Part shown: positions 1-5,790 of the stretch, in pieces
How the letters are laid out: each line of letters starts with the position of its first letter
Position numbering within the stretch: the first letter of the stretch is position 1
Source: JBEVNX01 sp040507895
Lineage (GTDB): Bacteria; Desulfobacterota; Binatia; JACPRU01
DNA length: 7,252 nucleotides
Direction of reading: 5' to 3'
Assembly (NCBI GenBank): GCA_040507895.1
Contig: JBEVNX010000224.1
Location: 1-7,252 of the forward strand
Made by a program: the position numbers and the translations under genes
The notes under the pieces: model-generated
Seen by the model: the letters and a program-made list of their open reading frames with translations, nothing else
Databases searched by the model: none
Told to the model about the DNA's origin: nothing

Positions 1-1851
1 CGACCCGAGGAATGGAACGCCACGGCGCGAGCCCTGCGGTACTGGTGGGGACAGCACGAGAAGCAGCGCATCGGCGGGCCCTGGTGGTACTACTTGCCAC
101 TCGAGATCGGCTACGAGGCGCTGATCTTCTTGCCGGCGGCGGCCATGCTCGTTCGCTGGCTCTTCCGCGGCGCCGGCTCGCGCGTGCAGGCGCTGTTCTT
201 CGTCTGGTCGGGTCTGGCCTTCGCTCTCTACGCGTGGGCGCAGGAGAAGGTGCCGTGGCTGCTGATCCCCGTGCTGCTGCCGCAGACGGTAGTCGCGGCG
301 CACTGGCTGGCTCGGCGCAGCGCCCGAGAGCTCCTGTGGGGTTCGCCGCTCGTGGCCTTCACGGTTTGGTCGCTCGTGTGCTCGAACTATCTCTACGATG
401 CGCCGCGCACCAGCGAGCCTCCCGCCACGGCTCACTTCGAGCCCCTCGTCTACGTCCAATCGACGTACGACGTTCCGGCGATCCTCGCCGAGATCGACGC
501 AGCGACTCGGGCGCTCGGCACGGGCAAGCGCACGGAGATGGTCGTCGTCGGCGATGCGACGTGGCCGTTCAGTTGGTACCTACGCGACTACCCCGTGCAT
601 TGGAACTCTATGCCGCGTCAGACGAATGCGCCGATCCTGGTGGTGGACCCGGACGATGCCCCTCGTCTGCAAAAGGACCTCGGCGAGCGATACACGGCGA
701 AGCGCTTCGCGGTGCGTGGCTGGTGGCAGATCGAGTGGGACAAGATGACTCCCTGGACCCTGCTGCGCTTCCTGGTGGAGCGTCGCGTGTGGAACGCGAC
801 GGGCACCACCGACGCCGTGCTGCTGCTGGCCAAGGATCTTTCCCCGCAGGCTGTACTGCCGACCGTCGAGCTGCATGCGCCGCCGCCGGCGCGGGAGTAT
901 CGGGCGGCGGGGATACCCTCGTCCGGCCGCCGCCTGGGTCGCCCCGGCGTGGGGCCCGGAGAGTTCGCCGAGCCGCGCGGCCTCGCCGTCGACCTCGACG
1001 GCGCCCTGCTGGTCGCGGACTCGGGGAACAACCGAATCCAGAAGCTGGGCCCGGACGGGAAAGTGCTCGCGGTGTGGGGCGGGCCGGCCCCCGGGAGCGA
1101 CCCCGGACAATTCCGCCAGCCTTGCGGTGTCGCCGTCGGGCCCGACGGCTCGATCTACGTCGCCGATACTTGGAACCATCGCATCGTGAAGCTCGATCGC
1201 ACCGGCCAGTTCCAGCTCGAATGGCGGGAAGAAGAGCAGGGGTTCTGGGGACCGCGCGCGATCGCCGTGGGCGCCACCGGCACCGTGTTCGTCGCCGACA
1301 CCGGCAACAAGCGTATTCTCGCCTACGACTCTGCGGGAAACCGGCTGTTCGTCTTCGGGGGCGAAGGCAACGAGGCCGGCAAGCTGATCGAGCCCGTCGG
1401 GCTCGCGCTCGACGCCGCGAGCGGCACGCTATACGTCGCCGACACCGGCAATCACCGCATCGAGGCTTTCGACCTCGAGGGTCGATTCCGTTCGGCGTGG
1501 CCGGTGTTCGGCTGGCAAGAGTTCTACACCGAGCCGTATCTCGCCTGGCACGCCGGCACGCTCTGGGCGACGGATTCATTCAACCGGCGCGTCAACGCCT
1601 ACGACTCGCACGGGACGTTGCTGCGATCGATCGACGGCGGGGCCGGCTCCCTGCTGCTCGGACGACCGACCGGCATCGTCGTGGCCGAAGGGCGCGTGTA
1701 CGTTTCAGACCTCGCCGGGGGATTCCTCGCCGAGCTCGACACAGCAGTCGCCTCGTCGTCGATCGAGCCGCCGCGTCCGCGGCGCGGCGGGCTACGGGTT
1801 GAAATGTCGCCCTCATCCCCTACAATCTCCGCAGTGAGGCCCGCCCCTTGA
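1..1851 (+). CDS. Agl23/TIGR03663-like membrane glycosyltransferase-type protein with C-terminal NHL beta-propeller (5'-truncated)
   Basis: The frame is open from the first base to TGA at 1849-1851, so the N-terminus lies upstream; 616 residues are visible. Numbering from the window edge, residues 20-40 (EKQRIGGPWWYYLPLEIGYE), the EKVPW motif (82-86) and WPFSWYLRDYP (188-198) resemble the TIGR03663 family, which includes archaeal Agl23 and is related to GT39-type lipid-carrier-dependent glycosyltransferases. About four hydrophobic segments lie before residue 135, followed by a soluble domain. From about residue 320 to 580 there are six NHL-type blades with recurring VADxGNxRI cores, forming a probable extracytoplasmic propeller. 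The expected catalytic acidic motif and first membrane helices lie outside the window, so enzymatic activity cannot be judged. The gene overlaps the next one by 4 bases, suggesting one operon. The family call is from remembered motifs; the fusion itself is read directly. Likely role: transfer or handling of a lipid-linked sugar at the outer face of the inner membrane (inference). Confidence 0.8.
   Translation, partial: RPEEWNATARALRYWWGQHEKQRIGGPWWYYLPLEIGYEALIFLPAAAMLVRWLFRGAGSRVQALFFVWSGLAFALYAWAQEKVPWLLIPVLLPQTVVAAHWLARRSARELLWGSPLVAFTVWSLVCSNYLYDAPRTSEPPATAHFEPLVYVQSTYDVPAILAEIDAATRALGTGKRTEMVVVGDATWPFSWYLRDYPVHWNSMPRQTNAPILVVDPDDAPRLQKDLGERYTAKRFAVRGWWQIEWDKMTPWTLLRFLVERRVWNATGTTDAVLLLAKDLSPQAVLPTVELHAPPPAREYRAAGIPSSGRRLGRPGVGPGEFAEPRGLAVDLDGALLVADSGNNRIQKLGPDGKVLAVWGGPAPGSDPGQFRQPCGVAVGPDGSIYVADTWNHRIVKLDRTGQFQLEWREEEQGFWGPRAIAVGATGTVFVADTGNKRILAYDSAGNRLFVFGGEGNEAGKLIEPVGLALDAASGTLYVADTGNHRIEAFDLEGRFRSAWPVFGWQEFYTEPYLAWHAGTLWATDSFNRRVNAYDSHGTLLRSIDGGAGSLLLGRPTGIVVAEGRVYVSDLAGGFLAELDTAVASSSIEPPRPRRGGLRVEMSPSSPTISAVRPAP
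958..1745 (+). repeat. Six tandem NHL-repeat blades within the membrane protein gene
   Basis: The core strand-turn motif (VADSGNNRI, VADTWNHRI, VADTGNKRI, VADTGNHRI, then degenerate ATDSFNRRV and VSDLAGGFL) begins near 1012, 1159, 1291, 1435, 1564 and 1702. The spacing is 129-147 bases, or 43-49 residues, the size of one NHL blade. Blades 3 and 4 still share an identical 17-base stretch (1291-1307 and 1435-1451), so these two may be the most recent duplication or may be homogenised by selection on the protein motif. Blades 5 and 6 have lost the canonical sequence. Six blades match the number in closed NHL propellers. The repeat is a protein-level one, not a mobile or intergenic repeat. Confidence 0.85.
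1836..1839 (+). promoter_or_regulatory. Ribosome binding site for the TTG-started zinc-ribbon gene
   Basis: GAGG lies 8 bases before TTG at 1848, inside the last codons of the upstream gene. It supports TTG 1848 as the start, because no ATG or GTG in this frame lies between here and the conserved zinc-ribbon cysteines. The TTGA overlap (start TTG 1848-1850, stop TGA 1849-1851) suggests translational coupling. Confidence 0.6.
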
Positions 1852-2816
1852 TCGTCGAATGCCCGCGCTGCCGCGCGCGCTACCGCGTCGAGTCCGACGT
1901 GCTGTCCCAGGACCAGACGTTCAAATGCTCGCGTTGTAGCCATATCTTCGCGCACGAGGCGCAAGGCACGCTCGAGCCCGAGCCGGCGATGGAGGCCCGC
2001 TCCGCCTCGCCCCGCCGCGAGCCGGCGGGGCGAGGGGCGGAATCGTTGGCCTTCACGTTCTCGAGCGGGGCACAGTCTGCTTCGGCACCGGCCGAGCCGA
2101 TGGCGCCTCTCCCGCTGCCTCGCCGGCCCGTCGAGCCAGCTCAGGACTACTCGTTCGACGACGACGGCGACCTGGATTCTGCGACGCGCGACGGCGACGA
2201 GGAGCCGGTCGTCGAGCCGGATGACGAGCCACGGTTCGTGCGCGGCGAGGACGACCTGCGGGTCGAGCCAGAGCCCTCCGGCGCTGCCGGGCGTCCCTAC
2301 CTCGTCTACCTCGCCCTGCTGGTCGTCGCCTACGCGATCTTCAGTCTCGATCTACTCAATCACCCGGCGCGAGCCGAGAAGCTGCTCGCCTCCGTACCGA
2401 TCGTCGGTAGCGTGCTCACCGAGGATCATCTGCTGCAGACCCGCATCCAGCTCCAGGACGTGGAAGGAGTCTACCAGCAGATCAAGGAAGACCGGCTCGT
2501 ATTCATCGTCTCCGGACGGGCCGTCAACACTTCGAACGGCGCGCTGAAGGGCGTGCAGATCGAAAGCACGATCGTCGACGCGAACAACCAAACGATCGAG
2601 GCCAAAAGCATCTACTGCGGCAACGCGATGTCGCTCAAGATCGTCAAAGATCTCTCCTCGAAGGAGATCTCGTTGCTGCAACGGCTCGAGCCCACTAAGC
2701 GCTTCGAGATCCGCCCCGGGGAGTCCGCGGGATTCAGCGTCGTGTTCCTCAACCCGCCGCTAGGGTTGAAGGAATTCACGGCGCGCGTGGCGGCGGCGCA
2801 GCCGTCGGCGACCTGA
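1848..2816 (+). CDS. Zinc-ribbon (MJ0042-type), single-TM, DUF3426-like membrane protein
   Basis: This is a 322-residue protein starting at TTG. Residues 2-37 form an MJ0042-type zinc ribbon (IVECPRC...YRV...FKCSRC) with C5, C8, C27 and C30 as metal ligands. Residues 40-147 are a low-complexity linker, rich in Pro/Ala and then strongly acidic (about 100-142). One hydrophobic helix spans 151-170, and residues 195-315 resemble DUF3426, a predicted beta-rich domain. The topology implied is a cytoplasmic zinc ribbon with the C-terminal domain in the periplasm. The start is fixed by the ribbon beginning at residue 2. It overlaps the Agl23-like gene by 4 bases, so the two products are probably made together. 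The family has no established biochemical function; a sensor or scaffold linking cytoplasm and envelope is only a guess. The DUF3426 name is from memory of the architecture; the ribbon and TM are directly visible. Confidence 0.82.
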   Translation: MIVECPRCRARYRVESDVLSQDQTFKCSRCSHIFAHEAQGTLEPEPAMEARSASPRREPAGRGAESLAFTFSSGAQSASAPAEPMAPLPLPRRPVEPAQDYSFDDDGDLDSATRDGDEEPVVEPDDEPRFVRGEDDLRVEPEPSGAAGRPYLVYLALLVVAYAIFSLDLLNHPARAEKLLASVPIVGSVLTEDHLLQTRIQLQDVEGVYQQIKEDRLVFIVSGRAVNTSNGALKGVQIESTIVDANNQTIEAKSIYCGNAMSLKIVKDLSSKEISLLQRLEPTKRFEIRPGESAGFSVVFLNPPLGLKEFTARVAAAQPSAT

Positions 2817-2819
2817 GCG

Positions 2820-3020
2820 TTACTGCTTTTCCGCTTCGGGCTTTTTCGCCTCGCCGTCCTTGGGCGTCACGTCGATCGAGTCGGGCTCGTTCAGAGCCTT
2901 GCGGAAATTGCGGATGGCGCGTCCGAGGTCTCCGCCGATGTCGCCAATCTTGCCGGCGCCGAACACGACGACGACGATCAGCAGAATGACCATGAGCTCG
3001 CCAAAGCCCAAACCGAACAT
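2820..3020 (-). CDS. tatA: Twin-arginine translocase subunit TatA/TatE
   Basis: This 66-residue protein would be the pore-forming or membrane-weakening subunit of the Tat system, which exports folded proteins across the inner membrane. It aligns without gaps to the start of E. coli TatA as I remember it: short hydrophobic helix at 7-20, F20-G21 hinge, K24, G26, I28-G29, D31-L32-G33, I36, and F39 in the amphipathic helix, then a charged tail ending in TAA. Position 8 is Glu, where E. coli TatA has Gln. The start at 3020 is chosen over an in-frame start at 3068 because a strong GAGGGGG site sits 4 bases upstream and the family begins directly with this helix; the 16 extra residues are charged and unrelated. 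Its 3' end is 3 bases from the convergent zinc-ribbon gene. No tatC or tatB is in view. TatB is unlikely given the short tail and TatA-like hinge. Confidence 0.93.
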   Translation of the reverse strand: MFGLGFGELMVILLIVVVVFGAGKIGDIGGDLGRAIRNFRKALNEPDSIDVTPKDGEAKKPEAEKQ

Positions 3021-3024
3021 GGTT

Positions 3025-3031
3025 CCCCCTC
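3025..3031 (-). promoter_or_regulatory. Strong Shine-Dalgarno of tatA
   Basis: On the minus strand this reads GAGGGGG, 4 bases before the ATG whose first base is 3020. It decides the tatA start against the longer in-frame option. Confidence 0.75.
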
Positions 3032-3039
3032 GGGCCTCG

Positions 3040-3068
3040 AACCTACTCCCTGAGCCGTAGGCCCGCAA
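3040..3068 (-). promoter_or_regulatory. Weak candidate sigma-70-like promoter for tatA
   Basis: On the minus strand TTGCGG (3068-3063) and TAGGTT (3045-3040) are separated by exactly 17 bases and would place a transcript start shortly before the tatA Shine-Dalgarno. Each box matches only three of six consensus positions, so in GC-rich DNA this could be chance. It lies in the only divergent gap of the window, where a promoter is expected. Confidence 0.25.
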
Positions 3069-3124
3069 GCGTGCCTTCCGGGCGAGCTAGCGAGTGGTTG
3101 CCATTTTCGTTAGAGTCGCAAGTC

Positions 3125-4276
3125 ATGGCGGGCGCTGCCGAAGTCTCGATGGACCGGCGGGGAAGCTTGCTGCTCCCCTTCGCGCTCTCGTTGTTGGCGC
3201 ACGCGCTGTTCATGCTGTTGTTCGTCGCGGGCGCCTGGCGGGCGCCGAAGCCCGAAGAGTCGCCCTTCCAAGTCGAGATTCTGCAGCCGCAGACCGCCCC
3301 GCCCCCGTCGGCCGTCGCCAAGGCGCCGCCACAACCGGCCGAGCAACCCGCCGCGCCACCCGTCGAGCAAGTGGTGCCGCCGCCGAAGAACCAAATCGTC
3401 AGCCCACCAGACAGTCCGGAGGAAACGCCCGAGAAGGCCCATCTCTTCAGCGACCGTGACAGCAAGGCGCTCGAAGAGATGGTGAAGCGCGGTGAGCCCG
3501 CCCCGCCGGCGAAGCCGCCGCAGGAGAGGGCGAAGCCGGAGACCGCCAAGCCGAGCGCGCAGGACAAGCAGCTCGCAACGAAGGCGAAAGGCGCGCGCGA
3601 GGGCAGCGACCGCGCGTCGGACACGGCGAAGTCGGAGACCAAACCCTCGACTCCGGCGACGCGCACCGCGCCGGTCGTCGGGCTCAGCGATCTCTTCGTT
3701 CGGCCGTCCGAGCTGGCGCGCGATCCGACGCTGCGCAAGGGGGAAGCGGGCGAGGACGACAAGACGGCGGAAGGCACGCGCGATCTGGCTTCGCTCAGCC
3801 GGCCGGACCTCTGGGCCAATCCCGGCGAGCGAGGCACCCCGGACTACCTCCCGGACGTCCGGCAAGGCGACTTCACGCTGCTCAATACTAAAGCCGATCG
3901 CTTCGCGCCCTTCGTGCGTCGCGTCGGTCTGCGCGTCTTCCAGAGCTTCAGCATGGAATTCAAGCAGATGATCTACGCCGGGAACGTGCCGCAAGGCAGG
4001 GACGACGTGGAGATCGAAGCGGTGATGAGCCCAGACGGCCACCGCACGGACGTTTACCTGAAGCAACGCTCAGGAAATCTTTCCAGCGACCGCGTGTTGC
4101 TCGGCACGCTCAACGACGCCATCTTCTTCGATCACAATCCGCCGTCCAAGGCCGTCGCCGAGGACGGTCGGATCCATTTCGTGTTCGCTCTCAACGCATC
4201 GGTCTGGTACGGGCGGGACGATAACGGCCGCCTGCAGCCGGGCGGACATTGGATCATGGGCGTCGGCTTGCTGTGA
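3125..4276 (+). CDS. TonB/TolA-like energy-transducer family protein
   Basis: From ATG 3125 the protein has 383 residues. A single N-terminal membrane helix (about 14-37) contains S22-L-L-A-H26, the SxxxH motif that in TonB (S16/H20) and TolA (S18/H22) engages the ExbB/ExbD or TolQ/TolR motor. It is followed by a Pro/Ala/Lys-rich linker (about 41-215) suited to spanning the periplasm, and a C-terminal domain (about 260-383) with a TonB_C-like pattern: VEIEAVMSPDG, then QRSGNLSSDRVLL, a PP pair and a final beta strand. The expected role is to carry proton-motive energy to the outer membrane. No exbB, exbD or receptor gene is in the window. Starts at GTG 3071 and ATG 3149 are also in frame; none has a good ribosome site. 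3125 or 3149 puts SxxxH at the usual depth. The partner and substrate are unknown, and TolA or a gliding/organelle paralogue remains possible. Confidence 0.75.
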   Translation: MAGAAEVSMDRRGSLLLPFALSLLAHALFMLLFVAGAWRAPKPEESPFQVEILQPQTAPPPSAVAKAPPQPAEQPAAPPVEQVVPPPKNQIVSPPDSPEETPEKAHLFSDRDSKALEEMVKRGEPAPPAKPPQERAKPETAKPSAQDKQLATKAKGAREGSDRASDTAKSETKPSTPATRTAPVVGLSDLFVRPSELARDPTLRKGEAGEDDKTAEGTRDLASLSRPDLWANPGERGTPDYLPDVRQGDFTLLNTKADRFAPFVRRVGLRVFQSFSMEFKQMIYAGNVPQGRDDVEIEAVMSPDGHRTDVYLKQRSGNLSSDRVLLGTLNDAIFFDHNPPSKAVAEDGRIHFVFALNASVWYGRDDNGRLQPGGHWIMGVGLL

Positions 4277-4302
4277 GCAGCGACGCGGTCTGATCGAGCG
4301 TG

Positions 4303-5790
4303 CTACGACGGCGCGGCGCGTCGCCAGCGCAGGCGGGGCCGGCGTGCTGCGCGCACTTCGTCGAGCCGCGAGACCCGCGTGCGATGCGGCGCGCTCTTCA
4401 CTCGCCCGGGGTCCTCACGCGCCTCGGCGACGATCGCGTGCACCGCGGCGGCGAATTCGTCCAGCGTCTCGCGGGTCTCCGACTCCGTCGGCTCGATCAT
4501 GATGGCGCCGCTGACGATCAGCGGGAAATAGATCGTAGGCGCATAGAAACCGTGGTCGAGGAGCCGCTTGGCGAGATCCAAGGTCTCGATGCCGAGCCGC
4601 TCCAGCGTCGAATCCGAGAACACGCATTCGTGAAGGCAAGGTGAATCGTAAGCGAGCTCGAGCACCCCCTCGAGCTGCTTGCGCAGGTAGTTGGCATTGA
4701 GGATCGCCATGCGCGTGGCGCGCTTCATGCCGTCGCCGCCGAGCGAGATCATGTAGGCGTAGGCGCGCACGAGCATGCCGAAGTTCCCGTAGAACGCGCG
4801 GATTCGACCGATCGACTTCGGAGCGTCCTCGCTAAGGGTGAAGCCTCCGTCGCCGTGTACGATGCGCGGCACCGGCAGATAGGGAGCGAGCACCTGCTTC
4901 ACGGCCACCGGCCCTGCGCCGGGGCCGCCGCCGCCGTGCGGAGTCGAGAAGGTCTTGTGCAGGTTGAACTGCAGCACGTCGGCGCCCATGTGACCGGGTT
5001 TGGCCACGCCTAGGAGTGCGTTCATGTTCGCCCCATCGAGATACACGAACCCGCCCTTCTCGTGCACAGTGGCGGCCACGCGCGCGATGTCTCGTTCGAA
5101 GAGCCCGAGCGTGTTCGGGTTCGTGACCATGATCGCCGCCGTCTCGCCGTCGGCGAGCCTCGCGACCGCCGCCGGATCGATCATCCCCTCGTCGTTCGAA
5201 GCGACCGGCACGACCTGGTAGCCGCACAGCGCGGAGCTCGCGGGATTGGTGCCGTGCGCGCTCTGCGGGATCAGCACATTGCGCCGCGGGCGGCCTTGGC
5301 TCACGTGATGGGCGCGGACTATCTTGATCCCCGCCAACTCGCCGTGTGCGCCCGCAGCAGGCTGTAGGCTCACGGCGTCCATGCCGCTCACCTCGGCGAG
5401 CAGGCCTTCGAGCTCAGCCATCAGCTCGAGCGCACCCTGCGCGGCTCCGGGTGGAGTGAGCGGATGGAGATCGGCGAACCCCGCCAGCCGGGCGACCTTC
5501 TCGTTCAGCACGGGGTTGTACTTCATCGTGCACGAGCCGAGGGGATAGAAATTCGTGGCCGCGCTGTAGTTCCACTGCGAGAGCCGCAGGAAATGGCGTA
5601 GCACCTCCATCTCCGACAGCTCGGGAAAGTCCTCGAGGTCATCGCGGCAGAGCTCGGGCGCCACCGAGCCGGCGGAGCGTTCGGACTCTGCGAGGGGCGG
5701 AAGGGTGTACCCGCGCCGCCCCGGCGAGCCGCGCTCGAAGAGCACCGGCTCGTCGAGACCGGGACCTCGCGGCGGGCGCGGATCGGTCAC
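4303..5790 (-). CDS. gcvPB: Glycine dehydrogenase (decarboxylating) subunit 2, P-protein beta
   Basis: This 495-residue protein is the PLP-binding half of the two-subunit P-protein of the glycine cleavage system, which decarboxylates glycine and passes the aminomethyl group to the lipoyl arm of GcvH in the cytoplasm. Characteristic blocks are seen in order: LFERGSPGRRGYTLPPL (17-33), FYPLGSCTMKYNP (81-93), IPQSAHGTNPAS (174-185), and NLHKTFSTPHGGGGPG (276-291), where K279 should form the PLP Schiff base. The C-terminal APHRTRVSRLDEVRAAR (467-483) is typical of the family. The length is normal for the separate subunit. The GTG start at 5790 is supported by GGCGGAGG 10 bases upstream and by the family N-terminus; the frame stays open much further upstream, but that part is only a shadow of gcvPA. 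It overlaps gcvPA by 4 bases, consistent with coupled synthesis of equal subunits. It ends 26 bases from the convergent TonB-like gene. Confidence 0.97.
   Translation of the reverse strand: MTDPRPPRGPGLDEPVLFERGSPGRRGYTLPPLAESERSAGSVAPELCRDDLEDFPELSEMEVLRHFLRLSQWNYSAATNFYPLGSCTMKYNPVLNEKVARLAGFADLHPLTPPGAAQGALELMAELEGLLAEVSGMDAVSLQPAAGAHGELAGIKIVRAHHVSQGRPRRNVLIPQSAHGTNPASSALCGYQVVPVASNDEGMIDPAAVARLADGETAAIMVTNPNTLGLFERDIARVAATVHEKGGFVYLDGANMNALLGVAKPGHMGADVLQFNLHKTFSTPHGGGGPGAGPVAVKQVLAPYLPVPRIVHGDGGFTLSEDAPKSIGRIRAFYGNFGMLVRAYAYMISLGGDGMKRATRMAILNANYLRKQLEGVLELAYDSPCLHECVFSDSTLERLGIETLDLAKRLLDHGFYAPTIYFPLIVSGAIMIEPTESETRETLDEFAAAVHAIVAEAREDPGRVKSAPHRTRVSRLDEVRAARRPRLRWRRAAPS

Noticed and set aside
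12..1802. A 596-codon open frame overlapping the Agl23-NHL gene on the same strand
   Set aside because: The product is Arg/Ala-rich with no membrane or domain pattern, while the other frame gives clear family motifs and NHL repeats. It is a GC-driven shadow.
2828..2852. A possible intrinsic terminator at the convergent junction
   Set aside because: The stem is about three base pairs and lies inside the tatA coding end; the T run follows, but the hairpin is too weak to call.
3021..3068. A 16-residue N-terminal extension of TatA
   Set aside because: It is charged, lies upstream of the Shine-Dalgarno and has no counterpart in TatA proteins, which begin at the membrane helix.
3098..3116. A TTGCCA and TAGAGT pair as a promoter for the TonB-like gene
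   Set aside because: The spacing is only seven bases, far from the 16-18 needed, and no proper -35 box fits the TAGAGT element.
3043..4066. Long minus-strand open frames (264 and 318 codons) opposite the TonB-like gene
   Set aside because: They mirror a GC-rich, Pro-rich coding region and encode low-complexity Ser/Gly or Arg/Leu proteins; they are shadows.
4277..4325. A CGACG/CGTCG inverted repeat near the convergent end of gcvPB
   Set aside because: The five-pair stem has no T run on either side, and such short matches are expected by chance in GC-rich sequence.
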